Shown here: positions 1 through 6,013 of the stretch, piece after piece
How positions within the stretch are numbered: the stretch's first letter is position 1
Layout of the letters: every line of letters begins with the position of its first letter
Source: Candidatus Thorarchaeota archaeon
Lineage (GTDB): Archaea; Asgardarchaeota; Thorarchaeia; Thorarchaeales; Thorarchaeaceae
NCBI GenBank assembly: GCA_016841005.1
Contig: JAEORG010000281.1
Span: 1 to 6,043, forward strand
Direction: 5' to 3'
DNA: 6,043 bases
Made by a program: the position numbers and the translations under genes
Notes under the pieces: model-generated
The model's input: only the letters and a program-made list of their open reading frames with translations
Databases searched by the model: none
What the model was told of the DNA's origin: nothing

Positions 1-57
1 CAAATCCCACAGGTGTTACACCTAGCATACACTACATGATATCCCGCGGAACCAGTG

Positions 58-65
58 CTTTTATA
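58..65 (-). promoter_or_regulatory. TATAAAAG box for a possible leftward gene
   Basis: The minus strand reads TATAAAAG, a textbook archaeal TATA box. A transcript would start near 35-37 and run off the left edge. Possible starts are ATG at 28-26 (MLGVTPVGF...) and GTG at 32-30 (reading YARCNTCGI, which has a CxxCG zinc-ribbon-like look). No purine-rich BRE is obvious upstream and only about ten codons are visible. It competes with the plus-strand interpretation of the same bases. Confidence 0.25.
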
Positions 66-73
66 CGGACGGA

Positions 74-124
74 CCTCTCACAGAATGTAATTAGAGCTTG
101 TGATTTTGAGAGGAGAATTTTTTT
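74..124 (+). terminator. hairpin plus T7 tract, candidate transcription terminator
   Basis: CCTCTCA (74-80) is a perfect inverted repeat of TGAGAGG (107-113). Four bases after the stem comes a run of seven T (118-124). Inside it, TCACA (78-82) and TGTGA (99-103) can form an alternative pairing. A T-run after transcribed sequence is sufficient for termination in many archaea and the stem may add to it. The orientation ends a plus-strand transcript entering from the left edge, so it implies a gene just outside the window. The loop of 26 bases is long for an intrinsic terminator. Confidence 0.45.
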
Positions 125-215
125 CAATTCCGGGGATTGATTTTATTAAAGAATCGAAAAATCATGTCCGAAAAGGAACACGATTTTCAAAACTCTGAAG
201 AGCCAAAATTTCTTT

Positions 216-238
216 TGAAAAATGTTACAATATGTAAC
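216..238. repeat. intergenic repeat element, copy B, with perfect 15-bp dyad
   Basis: TGAAAAATG is followed directly by TTACA-ATA-TGTAAC. The dyad GTTACA-ATA-TGTAAC (224-238) is a perfect inverted repeat. The same arrangement occurs at 394-417 with one inserted base and a changed dyad centre. Read on the minus strand this is a dyad followed by ATTTTTCA, so it could be a second terminator for the PEPCK transcript. As DNA it is also a good candidate for binding a dimeric helix-turn-helix regulator. Confidence 0.55.
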
Positions 239-393
239 TTACTCAATACGGAAATTAACTTTTAGCTATTGTTTCAAAATGAAATCATGCGGGTTTACTG
301 ACTTTGCGACCATTTGTTAACCACAAAATACTGAAATCATATCGAAATGCACTCAAATCAAACTAGAAGCAATTTTTGCATGTTACTTGATAC

Positions 394-417
394 TGAAAAA
401 TGATTACAGTCTGTAAC
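394..417. repeat. intergenic repeat element, copy A, at the PEPCK 3' end
   Basis: TGAAAAATGA is followed by TTACA-GTC-TGTAAC. It matches copy B at 21 of 23 aligned positions plus one single-base gap. The inner dyad TTACAG-T-CTGTAA (404-416) ends 16 bases beyond the PEPCK stop codon. In the direction of that gene the order is dyad, three bases, T5 (400-396), which fits a terminator role. The RNA stem would be only five base pairs with a 3-base loop, so a weak hairpin and the T-run would have to act together. Confidence 0.5.
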
Positions 418-432
418 TCATAATAAAACACA

Positions 433-2310
433 TCATTTTTCCAACATTTCTGGTTTGATCCTGTCACCATAGTTTTTCTGAGCATCCTTTAGACGATTAG
501 TCTGTTGTTCTAAGATTTCAAAGAGAACAGCTGGTGCATCTGGACAAGTATCACGATAAATCTGTGCGATACGTTCGTTCTTCTGAATATACGCTTCAAT
601 CTTAATGGCGAATTGCTGTTCATATGCTTCCCTTGAATACTCCTGATTGAGATGTTCCTTGAACAATCTTTTCAGATCTTCATATTTTGGTATGAAACCT
701 GTAGGTGTTTGCAAAGCATCTACATCCCCGTTGATTCTCAGGTCCATCCATTGTAACCAGATACGCTTAGCATCTTTCTGTGTGAGGTAATTCCCATTCT
801 CATCTTGTTGGAAGTAATTAACCGCAAAGATGCATGGCGGATTTCGAACATTTTTCCCGAATTTTAGATGGTTTTGAACATATTCGCCCAAGGGAATAGA
901 CAAAAACTCGAGATTAGAAAATGGATTGAATTTACGAGTTCCACTCGGACCTAGAGTTGCTGCAGTTGTTGCACTCTCAAGGCTAGCACCCATTGTAATG
1001 ACTCCGTGTTCCCAATCAAACGATTGCTGTACTGGAACCCATGTGTCAGCATCACGACCTCCGTAAACGATACCTCCAACTTCAACACCATTTGGATCAT
1101 CAAGAGATTCATCAAGATTCGAGAGACCCTTGAGACTGATGGTATACCTAGCATTCTTGTGAGCCATTGGGATCTCCTCACCATTCTCATCGACCTTTCC
1201 AATCCACCACGGACCTGAGTGATTGACACCACGAGGTGGGATTGGTCTACCATCATCTAGCCAGTGTGGATAGCCTTCTTCTGTGACGAGAACATTTGAG
1301 AAGATAGCTGGTTGAGTGGAATTCAACACATCCCAAATGACAGGATCATCTTTCTGACTAACCGAACGAATGATACCGAAGATTCCTTGTTCAACATTAA
1401 CTGCTCGAATTTGACCATCAACTATTCGAAGATAAGATAGGTCGTCACCGACAATTGTAGCGCCAGGAATCATTGATGTACTGGTTTTTCCGCACCCGGA
1501 AGGAAATGCTCCAGTAGTGTAGGTCTTGCGACCACCAGGTCCATGTACAGCCATTAGAAACATGTGTTCTGCTAACCAATCCTCTCGACTAGCTTTCTTG
1601 ATAGCGAGTCTGAGAGCAAGCTTCTTGAGACCAATCGTATTCCCAGCGTATTGAGTATTGTAACTGTAGACAGAATTAGTTTTGAGATCAATATAGACAC
1701 CTCTCTTCTGCCACCCAATACTGACTGATTGGACAAGTTTTCCTGAGGAGTGAAGCATCCAGAAAATCTCCTTACCATCAGGAAGTCTCTTGAAGTATTC
1801 ATATCCTGAGCGATAAAGCAAATCCTCACTATGAGCAACATAGAAAGAATCTGTTATTTGCACGACTGGAATTGAAAATTCTGAATCAATGGGTCCAAGA
1901 CAAAAGAATCGAATAATCATTTTCTTGTTATGCATACTTCCACCCATTCGTCTCCGAAGATGTTCAAGTCCTTCATCACGCTCTCTTTGTTCTAGATGTG
2001 GTCCAAGGGATTCGCCCTTAGGGACAAGAAACTTTGTGCTACCTATGTCTCTCGCTTGATCGAAGAAACCATCAAAGTGAACTGAGTGTGTATCAATTGC
2101 CAACTCAGTTTCTTCGCCTCTAGCAATAGCATTTCTACGGATATAGTCAATATCTTCCTGAGCATCGGTTGTGACATAGACTTTCATTGGCTCACAGAGT
2201 TCGACAGCTTTTGCAACAAATCTGTGAAGGTCTCTATTGGGAATTGCAAGCAGTTTTGCTAGACCAACTGGGCTTAGGTATTTCTCAAGTGTCGAGATCA
2301 CATCTTTCAC
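433..2310 (-). CDS. pckG: phosphoenolpyruvate carboxykinase (GTP), archaeal type
   Basis: Catalyses oxaloacetate + GTP = phosphoenolpyruvate + CO2 + GDP in the cytoplasm, the entry step of gluconeogenesis, or the reverse anaplerotic direction. Taking the GTG at 2310 gives 625 residues, about the length of the characterised Thermococcus enzyme. An SD-like GGAGTG lies 6-11 bases upstream, and the family-like sequence begins right there (residues 12-40). Visible motifs are YAGNTxGLKK (about 221-230; metal/substrate Lys 229/230), AEHM with metal-ligand His249, the P-loop FPSGCGKT (269-276) with the reactive Cys273, kinase-2 GDD (288-290), and VNVEQGIFG (304-312). The GTG is preferred over in-frame starts back to 2454 because the upstream residues are not family-like and overlap a TATA-like box. 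One oddity: the guanine-binding FWPGFGEN motif of animal and bacterial enzymes is absent. In its place, after DENG (503-506), comes NYLTQKDAKRIW. The enzyme class is certain; nucleotide preference is inferred from the archaeal relatives. Confidence 0.95.
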   Translation of the reverse strand: MKDVISTLEKYLSPVGLAKLLAIPNRDLHRFVAKAVELCEPMKVYVTTDAQEDIDYIRRNAIARGEETELAIDTHSVHFDGFFDQARDIGSTKFLVPKGESLGPHLEQRERDEGLEHLRRRMGGSMHNKKMIIRFFCLGPIDSEFSIPVVQITDSFYVAHSEDLLYRSGYEYFKRLPDGKEIFWMLHSSGKLVQSVSIGWQKRGVYIDLKTNSVYSYNTQYAGNTIGLKKLALRLAIKKASREDWLAEHMFLMAVHGPGGRKTYTTGAFPSGCGKTSTSMIPGATIVGDDLSYLRIVDGQIRAVNVEQGIFGIIRSVSQKDDPVIWDVLNSTQPAIFSNVLVTEEGYPHWLDDGRPIPPRGVNHSGPWWIGKVDENGEEIPMAHKNARYTISLKGLSNLDESLDDPNGVEVGGIVYGGRDADTWVPVQQSFDWEHGVITMGASLESATTAATLGPSGTRKFNPFSNLEFLSIPLGEYVQNHLKFGKNVRNPPCIFAVNYFQQDENGNYLTQKDAKRIWLQWMDLRINGDVDALQTPTGFIPKYEDLKRLFKEHLNQEYSREAYEQQFAIKIEAYIQKNERIAQIYRDTCPDAPAVLFEILEQQTNRLKDAQKNYGDRIKPEMLEK

Positions 2311-2316
2311 AGGATA

Positions 2317-2322
2317 CACTCC
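2317..2322 (-). promoter_or_regulatory. Shine-Dalgarno GGAGTG that decides the PEPCK start
   Basis: The minus strand reads GGAGTG-TATCCT-GTG: an SD core six bases before the GTG at 2310-2308. None of the upstream in-frame starts (TTG 2454, ATG 2439, ATG 2373) can be right if the TATA-like box at 2370-2363 is the promoter, because the transcript would begin after them. Confidence 0.6.
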
Positions 2323-2362
2323 ATGGATAAACTGGTGCAGGTGTCGCCGCTGAACGTTTCCC

Positions 2363-2370
2363 CAATATAA
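2363..2370 (-). promoter_or_regulatory. TATA-like box of the PEPCK gene
   Basis: The minus strand reads TTATATTG. A start site about 25 bases from its centre falls near 2338-2341, giving a leader of roughly 28-30 bases before the GTG at 2310, enough for the SD at 2322-2317. The bases just upstream (GACGATG) are partly purine-rich, a modest BRE match. It faces away from the box at 2413-2420. Confidence 0.45.
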
Positions 2371-2412
2371 CATCGTCGGCAGATGCAAACAGGTTGGTGT
2401 GAGCTGAACAAG

Positions 2413-2420
2413 TATTTTAT
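2413..2420 (+). promoter_or_regulatory. TATA-like box of the membrane-protein gene
   Basis: TATTTTAT is preceded by the purine-rich GAACAAG, a good BRE-like context. Initiation about 25 bases from its centre would be near 2442, leaving a leader of about 26 bases before the GTG at 2468. The more upstream TTG at 2423 would lie before the transcript start, which supports the shorter reading frame. Confidence 0.45.
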
Positions 2421-2467
2421 GGTTGCAAAATGGATGCATTAGAAGTGGTAACAAGGGATTGAGTCAT

Positions 2468-3676
2468 GTGTTTGAAGAAGAAGACCCGATTTTCAAAGAT
2501 GAAAATCAAGACAAACTAATGAAACAGATTATGCATGCTCCAGATTGTAAAATCTATGGGGTTAGTAAGTATAGTGAGAGCACACTATGGAAATCGATGA
2601 TTCTTACAATTATGCTCGGAGTTGTAATCCCCTGCTTATTTCTAATATTCTATATTCCGTTGATATCAATAGTTGCGATTGCACTTGACATTATCATAGT
2701 AATTATTCTATTCTTGATATTTTCTTATTTACGCCATGCTCATACATACTTCAAATTATTCGTAAGTGACCGGGGAATTGCAAAAGAGGCAGAGTGGCAT
2801 GGAGGTGCCTTCCCATGGGAAAAGATCGAGTACATTGAGGTCAAGAACAAAGGAAACGAAATTGATTACATAGTATTCAGAGTGGGTAGAAAGAAAATCG
2901 GATATCGCGCTTCATTCTATGCTACACGATTATCTTTGGAGATAGTAAGTGAATTCATCGGAGGGATTGACAATTGGCATCTAGTCGAAGATCTTGGTGA
3001 AGCTTCAGTAATGACAGAAGGCGAGCGATACTACATGAATCCTGATATTGATAAATCAGAAGGCCAAAAGAGGCTTGAAGAGATTATTATTAGAGAGTGG
3101 GTTGGTGATCAGGACTATGATGCGGGGCAGACACAAGAACAACTAGCTGCCAAAACGGATGATGAGCTCTATGAGCTGATACAAAATGATCCACAATGTG
3201 TAATCCTTCATGATACTGGAAAAATCTCAAGAATTTTCGGAAATTTCAAAATTTGGATTGCTGTATTGGTAGTTTCAATTCCTGCATGTATCGTAACTAT
3301 ATTCCTTACACAATTTGCAGTCTACATTTTCACCTTGGTCATTATTGCTTTCGCACTGATATTCTATACAATGTTCAAAGGTGATGAAAAATTAGTACTC
3401 AGTCCAATTGGTATTGCGAGGTTTCTCTTTGGGAGCCTAGAAGCCTTAGAATGGCAGCATGTTGAATACATAGATTTTCATACCTATGATAGTAAGCCAG
3501 TTCCCCTTGAGTTCTTTGGAAATCGTAGAAGAATATTCTGCCCAGAACATACTTACAAGGACAAGTTCGCAATGGAATTGGTACTTCAATTTATTCCAAA
3601 TTTGAGTGAATGGACTAAGATAAGTAAAACAACATGGGAAGAAGGCACGTTCCGTCTTACACGTCCAGAAACATGA
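2468..3676 (+). CDS. four-helix membrane protein with duplicated 2TM + PH-like module, function unknown
   Basis: I do not recognise a named family. From GTG 2468 the product has 402 residues: an acidic N-terminus (1-30), two hydrophobic helices (about 43-65 and 67-87), a beta-rich soluble domain (96-173), a charged linker (174-231), two more helices (about 261-281 and 283-302) and a second soluble domain (308-385). The two halves are homologous to each other: KL-x2-S-x2-GIA, W-x3-EYI and a C-terminal aromatic NW/EW recur at a constant offset of 212 residues. Helix pairs followed by a small beta domain with a WxxIEYI-like strand resemble bacterial PH-like/YcxB-like membrane proteins; this is a resemblance, not an identification. 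There is no signal peptide or catalytic motif. The gene is transcribed divergently from PEPCK. The start is uncertain: AGGGA lies nine bases before GTG 2468, while TTG 2423, TTG 2459 and ATG 2519 are alternatives. Confidence 0.85.
   Translation: MFEEEDPIFKDENQDKLMKQIMHAPDCKIYGVSKYSESTLWKSMILTIMLGVVIPCLFLIFYIPLISIVAIALDIIIVIILFLIFSYLRHAHTYFKLFVSDRGIAKEAEWHGGAFPWEKIEYIEVKNKGNEIDYIVFRVGRKKIGYRASFYATRLSLEIVSEFIGGIDNWHLVEDLGEASVMTEGERYYMNPDIDKSEGQKRLEEIIIREWVGDQDYDAGQTQEQLAAKTDDELYELIQNDPQCVILHDTGKISRIFGNFKIWIAVLVVSIPACIVTIFLTQFAVYIFTLVIIAFALIFYTMFKGDEKLVLSPIGIARFLFGSLEALEWQHVEYIDFHTYDSKPVPLEFFGNRRRIFCPEHTYKDKFAMELVLQFIPNLSEWTKISKTTWEEGTFRLTRPET
2510..2986 (+). repeat. internal protein duplication, unit 1
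   Basis: Residues 15-173 of the 402-residue protein form the first unit. It starts with a short helix ending in P-D-C, continues with two membrane helices, the first containing V-I-P, and ends with the soluble domain from KLFVSDRGIA to DNWHLV. It pairs with unit 2 at offset 217 over the N-terminal part and 212 over the soluble domain, so only one five-residue length difference separates them. Confidence 0.75.
3161..3622 (+). repeat. internal protein duplication, unit 2
   Basis: Residues 232-385 form the second unit: DELYELI...P-Q-C, membrane helices with S-I-P, then KLVLSPIGIA to SEWTKI. Over the soluble domain, ungapped comparison with unit 1 gives 20 identities in 78 positions. The DNA of the two units shows no obvious similarity, so the duplication is old and fixed, not a recent tandem repeat. 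Confidence 0.75.
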
Positions 3677-3708
3677 TTTCAAACTCGAAGGCATTGTTAA
3701 GCCCAAAT

Positions 3709-3720
3709 GCATAGCTGTGC
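3709..3720. promoter_or_regulatory. imperfect 12-bp palindrome upstream of the AOR gene
   Basis: GCATAGCTGTGC is symmetrical at 10 of 12 positions, and the mismatched pair becomes a G:T wobble. It sits 33 bases after the stop of the membrane-protein gene and could be part of its 3' end or a binding site for AOR control. A palindrome this short may arise by chance. Confidence 0.25.
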
Positions 3721-3732
3721 AGGTCGGCTAAG

Positions 3733-3754
3733 GTAAGACTCAAATGTAAGACTC
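3733..3754 (+). repeat. two direct copies of GTAAGACTC upstream of the AOR gene
   Basis: GTAAGACTC occurs at 3733-3741 and 3746-3754, a 13-base period. It lies about 75-95 bases before the chosen AOR start, where an activator or repressor could act. No convincing TATA box is visible in 3677-3826; the best AT-containing stretch, CAAATGTAA at 3741-3749, falls between and into the repeats. Confidence 0.45.
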
Positions 3755-3815
3755 CCTCGCAGGCAACATGCTGCTCAGATGAGTTGCTACAGTAGACAAG
3801 TTCATACAAACGGAT

Positions 3816-3819
3816 GGTG
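3816..3819 (+). promoter_or_regulatory. Shine-Dalgarno GGTG supporting the TTG start at 3827
   Basis: GGATGGTG ends seven bases before TTG 3827. It matches the archaeal SD GGAGGTG with one extra T, GGTG being exact. The in-frame ATG at 3779 has no comparable site, only AGG about 15 bases before it. Confidence 0.45.
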
Positions 3820-3826
3820 TATTATC

Positions 3827-6013
3827 TTGGCGCTTAAGGAGTTCAAATACAATGTTCCGAAGATTGACAAGGGTTATGCAAATCAGACCCTCTATGTCAA
3901 CCTCTCGGATAATACGATTGAAATCAAACCTGTCGACGAGAAGATGAAGGAGACCTTCACCGGAGGCAAAGGCTTTGATCTATGGCTTATGTGGAATGGT
4001 CTTCCAAAAGACAAGATTGTCAAATGGGATGATCCTGAGAACGAGATATGTATTGCTACAGGCCCCCTGGGAGGAGTCACACAATACCCAGGTGCGGGAA
4101 AGAGTATTGTTACTTCTATCTCACCAATGACGGGAATTCCAATAGATTCCAATGTAGGAGGTTATGTTGGACCTAATCTAAAATTCTCCGGATTCGACGC
4201 TTTGGAAATTCAAGGCAAAGCAGCCAAAGATGTATACATTATTATTGATGGGGACAATGGAAAGGTCGAGATACATGATGCATCAGACCTTCCAAACACA
4301 GCCTATGAGATTACCAGAATTCTCACCGATAAGTACACTGAGATGGAAGGTAGAGATATGGCAGTGGCAACTTCAGGTCCAGGTGCAGAACATGCATGGA
4401 TGGGATGTCTCAACTTCTCATGGTGGGATATGCGGCGAAATATGCCAAGATACAAACAAGCTGGGAGAGGTGGAATTGGAACTGTCTTCCGGAATAAGAA
4501 GCTCAAAGCCATTGTTGTGAAGTTTGCAAAGATCACACTTGACCTGATCAATCCAGCAGACCCAGAGGGTGTCAAAGAGGCAGGAAGAGGACACTCAGGT
4601 GGAATTTTAGCACTCGACCCCAATCAGAATAGAATGCGAGTTATCGGGACAGGTCATCTTCCCTCAATTATGGATGAGTTCGATCTACTCCCAACACGTA
4701 ATTTCCGAACTGGAGGTGACCCAGAGGCAAAGAACCTCTTCGGTGATGTCTGGGAGAAGACTTTCACTAATGCAGGAAAAGGATGGGATGGCTGCTGGCG
4801 ACCATGCGCAATCAACTGCTCACACTGTATCGAAGGATTTGTGCCAAAAACAGGCTCCTTCAAGGGACAGAAGGTTGTTGTCGACGGACCAGAATATGAG
4901 ACGATAGCTGGTTGCGGCAGTAATATTGGCGTATTTGACCCACTGTGGGTAGCTGAGCTGAACTTCTACTGTGACGCGTATGGAATTGACACTATCTCCT
5001 TTGGAACAACAATGGGATTTGTCATGGAACTCTTTGAAGGAGGTCATATTGACGAAAAGGCTACTGGTGGTCACAAGCTCAAGTGGGGAGCCGCTGAAGA
5101 GGCACTTGCAGTCTTGCACGAGATTGCTGAAGGCAAAGGTTTTGGTGGCGAGTACTTTGGTAAGGGAGTTCACTATCTGAAGAGCTACTTTGGCGATAAA
5201 TTCGGTGTTGATTGTGATCTCATGCAAGATATAGGAATGGAGCACAAAGGCCTCGAGTACTCAGAATACGTGACTAAGGAGAGTCTTGCACAGCAAGGTG
5301 GATATGGTCTCACATTGAAAGGACCGCAGCATGATGAGGCTTGGTTAATCTTCCTCGACCAAGTTCATAATTACATGCCAACTTTCGATGACAAGGCAGA
5401 GGCTCTGCACTACTTCCCGAACTGGCGAACCTGGTTCGGTCTGAATGGACTTTGTAAACTACCTTGGAACGATGTTGTGCCAGCTGACAATTCACAGACC
5501 TCAGAACCAGCGAAGGTACCCGGTCATGTTGCATTCTATGCGCAGTTCTTCCAAGCAATGACAGGCAAGCCTACAAAACCCGAAGACCTCATCCACATGA
5601 GTGAGAAGGTCTACAACTTCCAGAGGATATTCAACATTCGACAGGGAAAGGGTCTCAGAATTCATGACTCGTTCATACCCTATCGAAGCGCAGGTCCTGT
5701 TACTGATTGGGAGTATGATTCCCGTGTTGAACGCTACGATGAGCAACTCAAGGAGATTGGTGTAGATATTAGTGGAATGAACACTACTGGGAAGAATAAG
5801 AAACTCCGCGAGTATCGAGAAGAACGTTATCGATTGCTCACAGATGCAGCTTACAAGCGCCGTGGTTGGACACGTAATGGAGTACCAACCATGGAGAAGA
5901 TTAAGAAACTAGAGCTTGACTGGATTCCTGAGGTTGTTGATATCGTGAAGAAGTATGAGGGAACTGAACCTCCCAACGATACACTTCCTGCTACGGATGA
6001 AGCTTGGGAATAA
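3827..6013 (+). CDS. aldehyde:ferredoxin oxidoreductase family tungstoenzyme (non-canonical subgroup)
   Basis: AOR-family proteins use a tungsto-bispterin cofactor and one [4Fe-4S] cluster to interconvert aldehydes and acids with ferredoxin, in the cytoplasm. Start TTG 3827 gives 728 residues; ATG 3779 would add 16 cysteine-containing, atypical residues. The family runs about 600-650, and the extra length is mainly near 610-670 and the C-terminal tail. N-terminal domain landmarks: TGGKGFDLW (45-53), TGPLGG (78-83), SNVGGYVG (108-115) with pterin/Mg-site Asn109, and AGRGGIGTVFRNKKLKAI (212-229). The C-terminal domains have Cys323/327/331/334, GPEYE (354-358), the pterin motif DAYGIDT (383-389) and the last cluster ligand Cys543 in NGLCK. 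The second pterin motif DxxGLC has Gly538 in place of Asp. The canonical PAYDPRG...RGGxH region is replaced by a stretch containing KGPQHDEAW (498-506). The substrate is therefore unknown, and a gene symbol would overstate it. It is preceded by a 150-base gap, so it is probably transcribed separately. Confidence 0.9.
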   Translation: MALKEFKYNVPKIDKGYANQTLYVNLSDNTIEIKPVDEKMKETFTGGKGFDLWLMWNGLPKDKIVKWDDPENEICIATGPLGGVTQYPGAGKSIVTSISPMTGIPIDSNVGGYVGPNLKFSGFDALEIQGKAAKDVYIIIDGDNGKVEIHDASDLPNTAYEITRILTDKYTEMEGRDMAVATSGPGAEHAWMGCLNFSWWDMRRNMPRYKQAGRGGIGTVFRNKKLKAIVVKFAKITLDLINPADPEGVKEAGRGHSGGILALDPNQNRMRVIGTGHLPSIMDEFDLLPTRNFRTGGDPEAKNLFGDVWEKTFTNAGKGWDGCWRPCAINCSHCIEGFVPKTGSFKGQKVVVDGPEYETIAGCGSNIGVFDPLWVAELNFYCDAYGIDTISFGTTMGFVMELFEGGHIDEKATGGHKLKWGAAEEALAVLHEIAEGKGFGGEYFGKGVHYLKSYFGDKFGVDCDLMQDIGMEHKGLEYSEYVTKESLAQQGGYGLTLKGPQHDEAWLIFLDQVHNYMPTFDDKAEALHYFPNWRTWFGLNGLCKLPWNDVVPADNSQTSEPAKVPGHVAFYAQFFQAMTGKPTKPEDLIHMSEKVYNFQRIFNIRQGKGLRIHDSFIPYRSAGPVTDWEYDSRVERYDEQLKEIGVDISGMNTTGKNKKLREYREERYRLLTDAAYKRRGWTRNGVPTMEKIKKLELDWIPEVVDIVKKYEGTEPPNDTLPATDEAWE

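Larger units (their letters stand above)
3..140 (+). other. open frame cut by the left edge, possible C-terminus of a neighbouring gene
   Basis: On the plus strand one frame is open from base 3 to a TGA at 138-140 and would encode 45 residues beginning NPTGVTPSIHYM and ending FFNSGD. I do not recognise the family. Against it, the frame runs through a hairpin plus T7 at 74-124 that looks like a terminator, so a gene ending earlier is as likely, for example the other plus frame that stops at 37-39. The first bases, CAAATCCCAC, also resemble the 3' half of a tRNA T-arm (TTCAAAT then CCCAC), but the following bases give a poor acceptor stem with no C72 and no CCA. Base composition of the first ~75 bases is richer in GC than the rest of the region, which suggests something functional is being cut. 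Confidence 0.2.
1..432. other. gene-poor intergenic region rich in dyads
   Basis: No complete gene is supported here. From about 115 onward the sequence is strongly AT-rich and all frames are broken by stops. It contains several inverted repeats: 11-23 (AGGTGT-T-ACACCT), 74-80/107-113 followed by T7, 224-238 (GTTACA-ATA-TGTAAC), 272-284 (TTTCA-AAA-TGAAA) and 404-416 (TTACAG-T-CTGTAA). There are also 9-bp direct repeats: TGAAATCAT at 280 and 332, and ATACTGAAA at 328 and 390. The region lies downstream of the PEPCK gene, so it should carry that gene's 3' end and terminator. The strongest elements are listed separately. Confidence 0.7.

Noticed and set aside
272..379. Small dyads TTTCA-AAA-TGAAA (272-284), TTTGT-N5-ACAAA (313-327) and GCAA-TTT-TTGC (369-379)
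   Set aside because: Arms of four or five bases are expected by chance in such AT-rich sequence, and they are not repeated elsewhere in the window.
216..417. CRISPR array from the repeated TGAAAAATG element
   Set aside because: Only two copies, 178 bases apart, with no spacer-sized periodicity and no cas genes.
951..1841. Open frames inside the PEPCK gene on the other frames of both strands
   Set aside because: They overlap a gene with intact family motifs, have no family-like sequence and no start signals; they are shadows of its codon pattern.
3446..3712. Minus-strand open frame over the end of the membrane-protein gene
   Set aside because: It is antisense to the second homologous unit, whose protein-level conservation explains the sequence.
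3779..3826. N-terminal extension of the AOR protein from ATG 3779
   Set aside because: No SD site at the right distance, residues rich in Cys and unlike the family; TTG 3827 has GGTG seven bases upstream. It cannot be excluded fully because the promoter is not located.
3892..5746. Several 69-141 codon open frames within the AOR gene
   Set aside because: All lie inside a continuous AOR-family frame with conserved motifs from end to end; none has independent support.
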